Assembly (NCBI GenBank): GCA_949514915.1
Contig: CATFLP010000130.1
Span: 1-39,192, forward strand
Source: Methanobacteriota archaeon
GTDB taxonomy: Archaea > Thermoplasmatota > Poseidoniia > Poseidoniales > Poseidoniaceae
Length of the DNA: 39,192 bases
Direction: 5' to 3'
Both the position numbers and the translations under genes were made by a program. Positions 1 through 10,823 of this stretch are shown piece after piece; the stretch's first letter is position 1, and each line of letters starts with the position of its first letter. The notes below the pieces were generated by a model. That model worked only from the letters and a program-made list of their open reading frames with translations, had not been told where the DNA came from and ran no database searches.

Positions 1-72
1 GGTTGCTGTTGTACAGGTTGCTGTTGTACAGGTTGTTGTTGTGCAGGTTGTTGTTGTGCAGGTTGTTGTGCA
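1..72. repeat. 15-bp tandem repeats encoding a (Q)QQPV/(Q)QQPA tail
   Basis: ggttgctgttgtaca x2 followed by ggttgttgttgtgca x2 and a partial unit; runs off the window edge. Confidence 0.9.
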
Positions 73-3000
73 ACTTGACCAGGAGTATTATTCCATAATT
101 CAGATTCTTGCTCTTTTTGAATTCCCCAAGTACCTTCAAATTGCCAATTTTCCCCTTTAGGTTTTCTTCCACGGACAATAAGTACAACTACAATCAATAT
201 GGCTAATATTAAAGCCAAACTTATCATTACTTCTGAACCAATATTTTGTAAGAAATTAGTACTAGATCCATCATTTGATCCATCAGCTCCAGTACCATAA
301 GGATTCACATGGCTTACTTGAACTAAATGCCGATGAGTAATTTCATCTGCTGCAGAAATTCCGATATACCAATCTGAAAATTTATCAATGTCATTTCCTT
401 CAAATTTATTCATAATATAAATTTCATCAGAAATTTCAACTTCTGCAATTAATACCGCATCATCTGTATTTTCCCAATTTTGATTTGAAGCATAGATTTC
501 AAGATGTGTTAATTCTGAATTAGATAGAGCATTCCATTCTATTTGTATTGCATTACCATCAAGAATCCAATTTGCACGGACATTTTCAACATCTGGAAGA
601 TATGCCCCTGGATCATCATCTCGATTATCTTTTGAAACTGCAGAACTAATTTCCAAACCTTCTGTTATTGAATTTCCTGCGGAATCAATTGGAATTACAC
701 TGACATAAACTTCCATTTCAGCAATAATTGGCGTTCCATCAGACAAACTATCAATTTTAAGAGGGAGTTCAGGACTTCTTCCTGTAAATAGCACAGGGTC
801 TAATGGTCCTCCAAATCCAACAGATGAAAAGGAATCAGTAGATGCATAAATTGCATATTGCTCAACATCACTTTCAGGACTCTTTTCAAATTCAATTCCT
901 ATTGCGGTTCCGTCATCTTCTGGCCAATCTATTGCATTTAAATTTGTGATTTTTGCTGGAGGGACTTTATCATCTAAATTATTAATTGGAAATACATCAA
1001 CTTCTAATAATTCATTAAGCCATACATTTCCTTTAATATCATGAACAGTAACAGCAACATATAGCATTTCATTTGCTACAATCTCATTTTGTTTAGCATT
1101 ATTATCTATTAAATTAGAATTCTCACCATATCTAGCATTGTTAATTTTAATTTCGATAATATCATCTGAAGAGCCAATGAATTGTTGATTAAATCTTGTA
1201 CATCCACAGTTCATTTCATCGTCACCAATTACATTCCATAATTCTTCTAAATTATTTATTGGTTGATTGTTTGCCCATATCACATAATAAGCGAAATCAT
1301 CTGCTTGCGTTGGTTCCCAAGCAACTCTTATTGCAGAACCGTCATCATTAGGCTCATCCCATGATTCAAGGTAACTGATTCTATCTGGCGGTAAAGCACC
1401 AACATCGAGTTGTTTGTATGGTTCTGCTGAAACAATATCTACATTCATTAGGTCTTCATTTAACCAAGTATCTGAAGCAACTACAGCGAAATAATACTTT
1501 TTACCATCAATTAATGATGCACCATTAATTGATGAAATAATTACATTATCTTTAGAACAATCAGTTAGGATTGCTGCCACACCAAATGTTGTTGCAGTTA
1601 CAGGTTCTTCTACCACAATGTTTTGGCCAGAATTTGGATCAATATCCCAACCTAGCCAATCTTCAGCATCTAAAGCATAAATTGTTGTTAATCCACAATC
1701 TTCAGCTATTGAAGGAACCCACTCTACAGTAATTCTTCCTCCTTCATCATCTGGGGTATCAAATGCATTAACTCCAAGTATTTTGGGAGGCGGAACTCCA
1801 TCATTAATACCGCCAGTGGGGATTGCAGGACCAATGACTAATGCATTCATCAAATCCTCTTGTCCTGCATCATCTACACAAGTTAATGCAAGCCAATATG
1901 CTTGCCCTGCCTCTAACTCTAATATTGTAGAATTCCCTTTATCGTCATCAATATCTACATATTCTGTAGAAGCAACAGCATTTGTAATTGCTTGGGAATA
2001 AATGTATATTCTCGTATGTGAGATATCCAATGCTCCACATCTTGTCCATTCTACAAATAATTCACCATCTTCAGCATCAGGATCACTATTTGGTTCAGCA
2101 AATCCAGAAATTGGAGGTGCAGGAACATCATCATCTGTAATTACAGGACCAAATAAATTGGAAGGAGAGCCAATAGACCCATCTGAATAAGTAACAGTTA
2201 CTACTCCATAATATTCCTCACCATCTATTAATGAATTAGCAGAATTACTAATTCCTCCACTAGTTCCAACATCTAATTTTGTTATACCCCATACTGATGA
2301 AGTAGCATCAGGTTCTGGATTATTAGAAAGATAACTTTCAACATCTGTTGCTTCACCAGAATCTAAAATATATAATGAATATGATTTAAAGTCAGGATCT
2401 GGACTTACAGTCCATTCTGCTGTTAAAACTCCTCCTCCGTCATCATCCCTATCTTCAAGATTAATTATTTCCACAGGAGATTGAACTCTTTCCCAATCAT
2501 AAGTTAATCTAACTTTAATTGACCCATTCAAAGTCGTTTTTAATCTTAATTCGATATCCATACCATTAACACTCATTGTTGCTAAATCTAACACTTTTTG
2601 TAATTCTGTACCAATTTCTGGATTTGTTTCAGCTAAATCCCATTCTCCTCTATATTTCATATCTATTGAACGTATCCAAGTTGGCGAATTTTCTACAGTA
2701 CTTGATAATACAAGTGGTAAATCAGAATATGGCATAGTACCTTCTTCAAATGGCTCTATACCAGATTCATCTACAAATATCGGACTTAATGCAGATGATG
2801 CTAAAATTAGTTGATTTCCAGGATGTGTCTGATTTGAAATATCTAGATTCAACCCAGCAATAGTTAGTGACAATGGATCAGCATACCTCACAATAAGTTG
2901 GTCCATTGGAGCATAGTTTGGTAATTTCCAACCATACATTCCAGAGTCTCCCACTACAAATAATCCATTTGGACCTAAAGATAATTCAAACAAATCAAGA

Positions 3001-6000
3001 GGTTCATTATCTTCGTTATCAAGCAGCCAAGTATTTCTTACTGAATGTGTAATTCCTTGAGCATCAATACGTACTAAATCACCATCTAATAGAACAAATA
3101 AATCATTACCATCACTTACCATTTCAAGTGCTGGCCAATTACCCATTTGCCAAGTTGAAGCCCCATCTTCAAATTGATTATTAGCTAAATTATAATGAAC
3201 AATAGGTTCTTGATCAGTAGCAATATGAACGCCCCAAGAATCTGCAGAAAGTGCCGTGATCGTATTACTTGGGATTTGATCAAGTTTGTATATCAAGTCT
3301 ACATTATTTGTAGTTAGATTAAATGCACTTGCACCAGGTCTTGTAGGTCCAGCACCATTATGTGAAAGGAATATTTTACCATTATCTTCCCACATATCAT
3401 TTACTCTATTTCCAATTAGACCATTTAATCGATCTATTGTTGGCATGTATGATTCTGTGACAGGATCATATCTTACAACCCCTACAGGAGTTGCCATCCA
3501 AATTTCACCAGAAGAATGTACATACATTTTGTCAATTATTGGGCTAGGTAATCCATTAGCTACGCTTAGTGATTCTTCCCATTGAGAATTTGTATCATTC
3601 CATACTCCAACACCATTTACGGTAGCAAACCAAGTTTTTCCTTGATGTTTAATTGCATCTAAAACATAATTGCTAGGAAGGCCAGGTAATAATTCTCCAT
3701 TTTCCCATTGTAATGTATTGGTATTTAGAACATTGACCCCAGGAACATTTGCCCCAGCACCAGTCAAACCAATTGCCAATGAATTATTTTCAAGGGACAA
3801 CCCATCCATATCAGGAGATAAACTTGCAGAGATTCTAGAAAAATTATTATTTGTAAGGTCTAATTTCCATAATCCTTGCCCTTGAGTAGTAATCCAAATA
3901 TTACTTGAACCAGGTATATTTCCATCTACTAGCAAGATATCTTTGATAGTGTCAAAACCAAATGACCAACCACGTGTCCAAGTTACATCTCCATTAGAAC
4001 CATATTCTCCTTCTAATATTGAACTACCTAAATCACCAAATCTGTCATTCGCAGTAACAATATACAAGTTGTTTGCATTTCCTGCAAATTCTTCAATATT
4101 CCCATTTAGGAAATCAGATTGACTATCAAAATATCCTTTGCTCAATTGGCCATTGGTATCTAACCAATCAATACTACTGTAACCTTGGTCGCCTCCAGGC
4201 CTACCAATAATAAACCCACTTCCAAATGGAGCATTACTAACGTAATTTACAGAGGATGTTTCAAGAGTTTTGTCTAAAACAGTGCCCGTGTAAACAAGAT
4301 TTCCACTAGCTTCAATAACAGACATTCCTCCATTTCCATCATCTTCATATGAGTGTCCAATAACTAACATTCCTCCACCCCAATCCATAGAATCCCACCA
4401 TACAGCCTCTTCTGAAATCCCATCAGAACTACCTAGTACTGTTAACCAATTTCCAGATGAATAATCATATCTTGAAGTGCCATGACCTTCGTCTTGGTAT
4501 CCGATATAGACGACTTCTTGATCATCACAAGCTAAAGCAACAGCATCATCATCCTCTAGACCGTTATTATTTTCCCATAAATTTGTGGTTTCCCAGGAGT
4601 CTGTAACTGTATTAAAGCGGCCTACTCCGCCTCCTCCTCCGAAATTACCTTGCCATCTTACAGCAAAGTGCATGTAATCATTACATCTTTCCATTGACCA
4701 TATATCTCCGCTAGGTAGACCTTGAGTATTTGCAGTTTCCCATACTCCATGATCATTACCATCTATTATTCCGTCACCATTATCATCATTACCAGTCATT
4801 CTTTGTAAAGTAGGTGATGAACTCCACCATTGCCCTCCTGTGGTTCCAGAAGAATACCAAAGGTCAGTACCATCTACATACATTTCAACAATTTCTTCAT
4901 CATCATTACTACTGGGGTGTAATCCTTCATTATCGATAGTCCAAGTATCTAACCATGTTTCAGTAAGAGGATCGTATCTAGCAATTCCTGCTTGTGTTGC
5001 AAATAATATTTCACCATTATATTGTACAATTTCTCTAATTGGTCCATCTAATGAATCTGGCCAACTGTTCAGTAAATTTCCACCACTATCTAATTCTTTA
5101 ACACTATCTCCGTATGTTACATATAATCTATTACCAAGATAAACAGCAAGTGCCCTACCAATTTCTTGCCCTGGTTCGATATCTTCATCCCAACTATCTG
5201 TAGTTAGATTATATCGCATAATGTGTCCTTCATCATAATCAGCCCACCATCTTGTTTCAGCTTCACTTGCACCAATGTGTAGTATATTTTCAACAATATC
5301 TGCACCATGAATGTAAACATCTTCTCCAAATTCAGAACTAGGGTCTATTGCTCCATTAGCAACACTAGCATATCCAGTTCCTCCACTTGGAGTAACAACT
5401 GTTGTAGTCAAATCTATTCTTCCAATATTATCGCCATCACTACTTATTTCTGGTATGAAATAGAGAACATTATTCAATACAATTAATTTTTGTGGAGGCA
5501 ATTCTTCAAGTCCTTCAGTGCCATATTCAACACTACCAATTATTGAACCAGTAGCCAAGTCAATTTGTGTCAAGTCAAAATTGTCATCTCCTCCAACCCA
5601 TAGTTTATCTGAACCTGGACTCAGTTCTAAAGCAAGAGCAGTAACTTCATTGTTAGGGATCATATTATTTGCGGAATTCCAACTAGACAACCAAGAATCT
5701 GTATTTGTGTCATAACGTAAAATTCCATCTCCTCTAAGTCCAAGATATACAATTCCATTATGTAGAACAACAGGATTGTCACTTGACGAACTATCAGCAC
5801 TCCACTCTTCAATTACATTATATGAATTTGTGTCAAATAATGCAGCACCATTTAGTGTAGTAACCATTAATTCATTAGGACCAACGAATCTTACAGATAC
5901 ATAATCTTGCCAACCAGTAGGTCCATCTGATGGAAGCCCATTGTCTTCGTCCCAACAATTTTGACTATCTCCGCCATTTAGCGTTTGTCTATTCCATCGG

Positions 6001-8333
6001 CAAATCTCGTTACTTGCCATAGCAGCCCAAATATATGTTGAATCGCTATCTAATCCATAATACCTATGACTCCACCATTGACCCTCGTGATCTAAATCGT
6101 TAAATCTTTGGCCATTAAATCTAGTAGCTCCATCTTCAGTACCTATCCATACCCACCCATCAACATCGATGTGTAAAGATACAACAGTGTCAGAAGGTAA
6201 ATCTCCTCCCTGGCCGCCATCCCAAACTTCCAAAACTTCTCCTGTAATTTCATCAAAAATGGTTACACCATAATTAGGAATTCCAAGGTAAATCATCCCA
6301 TTTCCAACTGCAACAGGAACATCATTTAATTCATCTAGTCCAGTGGATCTCCATGGAGATAGTAAAGTTCCAGTATCAATTTCCACTCGTTGCACTCCTT
6401 CATTAAGAGTTCCTAGATATGCAACCCCATCTAAAGTCACTAGGTCTGTAAATGGGCCGAAATCATATTCATATTTTTGAGCATTATTTGTTACTAAATT
6501 TAGAATTGAAATGCCATTAGGGTGCGATACTACGAGATAACCAGTATCGTCGTAAGAAATATCAATTATTGTTTCATCAGTCAAATCAGCAGAGCTCCAA
6601 AATCTTGTTAGATTACCCATATGATCTAATTCTTGAATACTTGCAGAGTCTCTTGTTGCAACATACATAAATGTTCCATCAGTAGTCATTGCAGCAACAT
6701 CCCCTCCCAAATTTGTTATTGGGGTCGTCCATTTCCACATTGAAGAATCAAAAACATCAATAATTTCGCCAGAAGAAACAAAAATCTTACTTCCAATTTG
6801 AATTACTGAGTTCATATTTGTTCCGCTTGGTGAACTAACCAAATCCATTTTATGTGAATAAAGGCCTGAAACCATAGGATCTAGTACACTCATTACTCCA
6901 CTACCATCATTTAATAACGCAATTGATGTTGAAGGAGAACGTAAACCATTTGAAGGCCAAGGAACAATATTTTTACCACTTCTAGCGATATTTAAATCAG
7001 AAATTAAATTATATTCATTTGTCATTACTCCAATAGAAGTATCATGCTGATGTAAATCATCTTCTAGTAAAATAAAAATATTATTATCTAATAATACTAA
7101 GTCAATTACATTATTGTCGTTTAACCAATTAGAATCAGTCCAAGCACTAATCCAAGCATTTTGTGCATAATTCCATCGAAGAACTCCATTATCTGTTGTA
7201 GCGACATAAATAACATCTCCTGATATAATCATTTCATGAATATTATTAGTTGGGCCTTCCAACAAACTAAGAACAGAATTACTTGATGTATCCCATCTTG
7301 CAATTCCTCCATTTTCAATTGCAACATACATTATTCCATTAACAGATTCAATATCTTTCGGCATTCCCTCTGGCCAATCTGAATTTCCTGATGTTTGTTC
7401 CATATTCCAACTATTTCCTATGCTATTTAATCTGAATAGTCCTCTTTCTGAAATCCCATAAATATCATTGGATGATGCAAATGAATGTAAAAATCCTTGA
7501 GCAGATTCACCAGCAATTACAGGTTCATCAGGCAATTCGCTAATCAAAAATCCATCTTGTAGTGAATAAACATTTATTTTTCCATCATAAGTAACCATTA
7601 ATCTTTGACCTAAAGAATCAACGAAAATGTCAGAAATTTCGGAACCAGATTCAAAATCTCGGAGATGAATAATTTTTGGCTCTATTGAATCATCTAATTG
7701 TAAAATAACTTCATTAATAGCAACATATAATCTTCCATCATTAGGGTCTAAATCCCAATCAGTTATTGATAAATCAATTGGAGATAATGAAACAGCAGGA
7801 TCAACAGGACTTAGAGCTTCTAGTACTAAATCTGTAATTTCAGAACCTGATGGAATCTTATACATTGCACCTAAATCACTATTTGGTTGCATCCTATCAT
7901 TATGAATTTCACCGTTAATGAAACCTTCTTGGTAACCAAAGCCGCCATTTGCACTCCAATCAAAAAATGAGTATTGAGTATTTGGAGAATATAGTTCAGG
8001 GTTCATTGCATAAATTCCATTACTGCCGTCAACACCTACTTCTAAACTAACATTTGAAACCATTGCCCCCGGAGCGAAATTCAACTCCCAATTTGCATAA
8101 CCTGGTTGATTATTTAGTGGAGAAGCCCCTTCGGTTTGAAGTGTAACCCACCCAGTATCTTCAGAACCAGATAGTCCCCAAGTACTATTGTTAGAATTCA
8201 AACTATCATGGCCTGGATGGCCGAGATGCGCACTAGATGTTGTTAGCATTGGAAACATGCTAGAAAACATCATCATCATAACAAAAAACATGGCTTTAAA
8301 ATGTAGAGACCTAGTATTCACAGTCTTAATCAT
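1..8333 (-). CDS. Giant secreted, membrane-anchored protein with propeller-like repeats and Fn3-like domains; partial, C-terminus beyond window edge
   Basis: Minus-strand reading from ATG at 8333 (MIKTVNTRSLHFKAMFFVMMMMFSSMFPMLTTSSAHLGHPGHDS, signal-peptide-like). Frame spot-checked open at several places. Repeated segments such as ARYDPLTETWLDTW; Fn3-like segments near the C-terminus; TM segment EVMISLALILAILIVVVLIVRGRK at about 190-250; then a P/Q-rich tail. Not every codon was checked. Confidence 0.87.
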   Translation of the reverse strand, partial: MIKTVNTRSLHFKAMFFVMMMMFSSMFPMLTTSSAHLGHPGHDSLNSNNSTWGLSGSEDTGWVTLQTEGASPLNNQPGYANWELNFAPGAMVSNVSLEVGVDGSNGIYAMNPELYSPNTQYSFFDWSANGGFGYQEGFINGEIHNDRMQPNSDLGAMYKIPSGSEITDLVLEALSPVDPAVSLSPIDLSITDWDLDPNDGRLYVAINEVILQLDDSIEPKIIHLRDFESGSEISDIFVDSLGQRLMVTYDGKINVYSLQDGFLISELPDEPVIAGESAQGFLHSFASSNDIYGISERGLFRLNSIGNSWNMEQTSGNSDWPEGMPKDIESVNGIMYVAIENGGIARWDTSSNSVLSLLEGPTNNIHEMIISGDVIYVATTDNGVLRWNYAQNAWISAWTDSNWLNDNNVIDLVLLDNNIFILLEDDLHQHDTSIGVMTNEYNLISDLNIARSGKNIVPWPSNGLRSPSTSIALLNDGSGVMSVLDPMVSGLYSHKMDLVSSPSGTNMNSVIQIGSKIFVSSGEIIDVFDSSMWKWTTPITNLGGDVAAMTTDGTFMYVATRDSASIQELDHMGNLTRFWSSADLTDETIIDISYDDTGYLVVSHPNGISILNLVTNNAQKYEYDFGPFTDLVTLDGVAYLGTLNEGVQRVEIDTGTLLSPWRSTGLDELNDVPVAVGNGMIYLGIPNYGVTIFDEITGEVLEVWDGGQGGDLPSDTVVSLHIDVDGWVWIGTEDGATRFNGQRFNDLDHEGQWWSHRYYGLDSDSTYIWAAMASNEICRWNRQTLNGGDSQNCWDEDNGLPSDGPTGWQDYVSVRFVGPNELMVTTLNGAALFDTNSYNVIEEWSADSSSSDNPVVLHNGIVYLGLRGDGILRYDTNTDSWLSSWNSANNMIPNNEVTALALELSPGSDKLWVGGDDNFDLTQIDLATGSIIGSVEYGTEGLEELPPQKLIVLNNVLYFIPEISSDGDNIGRIDLTTTVVTPSGGTGYASVANGAIDPSSEFGEDVYIHGADIVENILHIGASEAETRWWADYDEGHIMRYNLTTDSWDEDIEPGQEIGRALAVYLGNRLYVTYGDSVKELDSGGNLLNSWPDSLDGPIREIVQYNGEILFATQAGIARYDPLTETWLDTWTIDNEGLHPSSNDDEEIVEMYVDGTDLWYSSGTTGGQWWSSSPTLQRMTGNDDNGDGIIDGNDHGVWETANTQGLPSGDIWSMERCNDYMHFAVRWQGNFGGGGGVGRFNTVTDSWETTNLWENNNGLEDDDAVALACDDQEVVYIGYQDEGHGTSRYDYSSGNWLTVLGSSDGISEEAVWWDSMDWGGGMLVIGHSYEDDGNGGMSVIEASGNLVYTGTVLDKTLETSSVNYVSNAPFGSGFIIGRPGGDQGYSSIDWLDTNGQLSKGYFDSQSDFLNGNIEEFAGNANNLYIVTANDRFGDLGSSILEGEYGSNGDVTWTRGWSFGFDTIKDILLVDGNIPGSSNIWITTQGQGLWKLDLTNNNFSRISASLSPDMDGLSLENNSLAIGLTGAGANVPGVNVLNTNTLQWENGELLPGLPSNYVLDAIKHQGKTWFATVNGVGVWNDTNSQWEESLSVANGLPSPIIDKMYVHSSGEIWMATPVGVVRYDPVTESYMPTIDRLNGLIGNRVNDMWEDNGKIFLSHNGAGPTRPGASAFNLTTNNVDLIYKLDQIPSNTITALSADSWGVHIATDQEPIVHYNLANNQFEDGASTWQMGNWPALEMVSDGNDLFVLLDGDLVRIDAQGITHSVRNTWLLDNEDNEPLDLFELSLGPNGLFVVGDSGMYGWKLPNYAPMDQLIVRYADPLSLTIAGLNLDISNQTHPGNQLILASSALSPIFVDESGIEPFEEGTMPYSDLPLVLSSTVENSPTWIRSIDMKYRGEWDLAETNPEIGTELQKVLDLATMSVNGMDIELRLKTTLNGSIKVRLTYDWERVQSPVEIINLEDRDDDGGGVLTAEWTVSPDPDFKSYSLYILDSGEATDVESYLSNNPEPDATSSVWGITKLDVGTSGGISNSANSLIDGEEYYGVVTVTYSDGSIGSPSNLFGPVITDDDVPAPPISGFAEPNSDPDAEDGELFVEWTRCGALDISHTRIYIYSQAITNAVASTEYVDIDDDKGNSTILELEAGQAYWLALTCVDDAGQEDLMNALVIGPAIPTGGINDGVPPPKILGVNAFDTPDDEGGRITVEWVPSIAEDCGLTTIYALDAEDWLGWDIDPNSGQNIVVEEPVTATTFGVAAILTDCSKDNVIISSINGASLIDGKKYYFAVVASDTWLNEDLMNVDIVSAEPYKQLDVGALPPDRISYLESWDEPNDDGSAIRVAWEPTQADDFAYYVIWANNQPINNLEELWNVIGDDEMNCGCTRFNQQFIGSSDDIIEIKINNARYGENSNLIDNNAKQNEIVANEMLYVAVTVHDIKGNVWLNELLEVDVFPINNLDDKVPPAKITNLNAIDWPEDDGTAIGIEFEKSPESDVEQYAIYASTDSFSSVGFGGPLDPVLFTGRSPELPLKIDSLSDGTPIIAEMEVYVSVIPIDSAGNSITEGLEISSAVSKDNRDDDPGAYLPDVENVRANWILDGNAIQIEWNALSNSELTHLEIYASNQNWENTDDAVLIAEVEISDEIYIMNKFEGNDIDKFSDWYIGISAADEITHRHLVQVSHVNPYGTGADGSNDGSSTNFLQNIGSEVMISLALILAILIVVVLIVRGRKPKGENWQFEGTWGIQKEQESELWNNTPGQVAQQPAQQQPAQQQPVQQQPVQQQ

Positions 8334-8384
8334 AGTTACGCGTAAATTGAATCATTTATGAAAGGCATGGTGACTTGCCTCAAA

Positions 8385-8398
8385 TTCTTTATAAAGAA
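8385..8398. promoter_or_regulatory. Perfect 14-bp palindrome TTCTTTATAAAGAA, candidate bidirectional TATA region
   Basis: Lies in the divergent intergenic region between the giant protein gene (start 8333, -) and maeB (start about 8514, +). Contains TTTATA on both strands. Confidence 0.45.
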
Positions 8399-8513
8399 AT
8401 ATAAGAAATTTTTTATTTTCCGGTGAATTAAAAATTATATTTGAATCGATAAATAAACAATAATAATACACAAAGCAATTAGAATCAGTTAGTTTTGAGT
8501 TACATGTTTGGGC

Positions 8514-10823
8514 ATGAAATCAACAAAATCGGAAGATGAAAGTTTACGTAAGCGAGCTTTAGAATATCATGCAGAAAAACCAAGAGGAAAAATAAAAATT
8601 GTTCCTACAAAACCACATTCTACGGCTAGAGAATTATCATTAGCTTATTCACCAGGAGTAGCATTCCCGTGTTTAGAAATAGCAAAAAACCCTGAAGATT
8701 CATATCTTTATACTTCAAAGGGAAATTTAGTTGCTGTAATTTCCAATGGTTCTGCTGTATTAGGTTTAGGAAATATCGGTGCATTAGCTTCAAAACCAGT
8801 AATGGAAGGAAAAGGGCTATTATTCAAAACGTTTGCAGATATTGATGTTTTTGATATTGAGGTAGATGCATCAGATCCCGAGGAGTTTATCAAAACGGTA
8901 TGTAATATTGCACCTACTTTTGGAGGAATTAATTTAGAAGATATTAAAGCACCAGAATGTTTTGAAATTGAAAAAAGAATTAGTGAACAAACATCAATTC
9001 CAGTAATGCACGATGATCAACATGGCACTGCAATTATTACAGGAGCAGCATTAATTAATGCAGCAGAACTTCAACAAAAAAGAATTACAGATTTAAAGAT
9101 TGTAATTGCAGGTGCTGGTGCAAGTGCAATAGCCTGTGCAAACCATTATGTGGCAATTGGAGTGAATCCACTAAATATTATAATGTGTGATTCTAAAGGA
9201 ATATTAACAAAATCAAGATTACAACTTGGAGAATTAAATCAGTACAAGGCTCCTTATGCTAGAGACTTGTATGATGGAGATCTTGCATCAGCAATGGTTG
9301 GTGCAGACTTATTTCTTGGGTTATCAAAAGGAGGGGTCGTAAGTAAAGAAATGGTGATGAGCATGGCTGAAAAACCAATTATTTTTGCATTAGCTAATCC
9401 AACTCCAGAAATAATGCCTGATGAAATAAAATCAGTACGGGACGATGCAATTATTGCAACAGGGCGTTCCGATTTCCCAAATCAAGTAAACAATGTATTG
9501 GGTTTTCCATATATTTTTAGAGGAGCTTTAGATGTGAGAGCAACAGATATTACTCAAGGAATGAAAATGGCAGCAACAGAAGCACTTGCGGCTTTAGCTA
9601 AAGAACCAGTTCCCGAAGAGGTACAACTTGCATATGGAGGCGATACCTTGACTTTTGGAAAAGAATATATTATTCCAAAGCCCTTTGATCGTAGAGTGTT
9701 GATTTGGGAAGCTTCAGCGGTGGCACAGGCTGCTGTAGATGAGGGGGTATCGGGCATAAGCCCAGGAATATTTGATTATCAATATTATAGAGACAGCCTT
9801 GAATCAAGGCTTGGATTAACACATAATGTAATGAGGGGAGTAATTAACGAAGTTAGAGGTAAGAAACAAAAAATTGTATTTCAAGAGGGAGAAAATCCTA
9901 AAGTTTTAATGGCAGTTTCAGAATGCATTAGAGAAGATATTTGTGTTCCAGTATTGTTAGGAGATTTTGAACAAATAGAACAAGCAAAAAGAGACTTAAC
10001 ATTAAGTTTTGATTGCGAGATAATAGATCCTAAAACGTGTGAAAATAGATTAGGAAAATATTCAGAATATTTATTTGAAAAAAGAAGCCGAAAAGGAGTA
10101 ACTCTTGCCGATGCTCAAAGATTATTGAAAAGTAGGCCATATTATGGATCAGTTATGGTTGCTTGCGGAAATGCAGACGGGCTATTAGGTGGATTGGATA
10201 GGAATTATCCAGATGTACTAAAACCAGCAATACAAGTAATCGGTAGAGATGAATCAGCACATTGTTTGGTAGGATGTTATATGATGTCCGTGAAAGGAAA
10301 ATTAATGTTTTTAGCAGATGCAACAGTGAATGTATATCCAGATTCCAGAACATTAGCTGAAATAGCAGTTCAAACAGCAGTAATTGCTAGAAGATTTGGA
10401 GTAACTCCAAGAATTGCAATGCTATCATTTTCTAATTTTGGCTCAAGTCCAAAACAACGTACTGAAAGATTAGAGGAAGCAATATCACTTGCCAAAGAAT
10501 TAGATCCAAATTTAATTATTGATGGACCAATGCAAGGGGATACAGCATTGAATCCAGACATTCAATCAGATTATGGATTTATGTCATTAGATGGGCCAGC
10601 CAATGTCTTAATTTGTCCTAATTTAGCATCTGCAAATATTGCATATAAATTATTATCAGAATTAGGAGATGCTGAAATGACTGGACCAATTTTAGAAGGG
10701 CTTGCAAAACCTGTTCAGGTACTTGCAAGATATGACGGCGTTAGGCATATTATACACATGGCTGCAGTTTGTGCACAAGATGCAATTAGAGGGACTCATC
10801 CTCAAAAGAGATTAAGGTTTTGA
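8514..10823 (+). CDS. maeB: NADP-dependent malic enzyme (MaeB type) with C-terminal phosphate acetyltransferase-like domain
   Basis: N-terminal malic enzyme motifs (LAYSPGVAFPCLEIAKNPEDSY, MHDDQHGTAIITGAALINA, VIAGAGASAIACANHYVAIG) and C-terminal PTA-like region (KIVFQEGENPKVLMAV ... GPMQGDTALNPDIQ). Track start at 8508 is TTG; ATG at 8514 preferred. Confidence 0.95.
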   Translation: MKSTKSEDESLRKRALEYHAEKPRGKIKIVPTKPHSTARELSLAYSPGVAFPCLEIAKNPEDSYLYTSKGNLVAVISNGSAVLGLGNIGALASKPVMEGKGLLFKTFADIDVFDIEVDASDPEEFIKTVCNIAPTFGGINLEDIKAPECFEIEKRISEQTSIPVMHDDQHGTAIITGAALINAAELQQKRITDLKIVIAGAGASAIACANHYVAIGVNPLNIIMCDSKGILTKSRLQLGELNQYKAPYARDLYDGDLASAMVGADLFLGLSKGGVVSKEMVMSMAEKPIIFALANPTPEIMPDEIKSVRDDAIIATGRSDFPNQVNNVLGFPYIFRGALDVRATDITQGMKMAATEALAALAKEPVPEEVQLAYGGDTLTFGKEYIIPKPFDRRVLIWEASAVAQAAVDEGVSGISPGIFDYQYYRDSLESRLGLTHNVMRGVINEVRGKKQKIVFQEGENPKVLMAVSECIREDICVPVLLGDFEQIEQAKRDLTLSFDCEIIDPKTCENRLGKYSEYLFEKRSRKGVTLADAQRLLKSRPYYGSVMVACGNADGLLGGLDRNYPDVLKPAIQVIGRDESAHCLVGCYMMSVKGKLMFLADATVNVYPDSRTLAEIAVQTAVIARRFGVTPRIAMLSFSNFGSSPKQRTERLEEAISLAKELDPNLIIDGPMQGDTALNPDIQSDYGFMSLDGPANVLICPNLASANIAYKLLSELGDAEMTGPILEGLAKPVQVLARYDGVRHIIHMAAVCAQDAIRGTHPQKRLRF

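Noticed and set aside
1783-5715. Small plus-strand ORFs of 62-100 aa across the left 6 kb
   Set aside because: All lie antisense to the long minus-strand frame of the giant surface protein; compositionally shadow ORFs.
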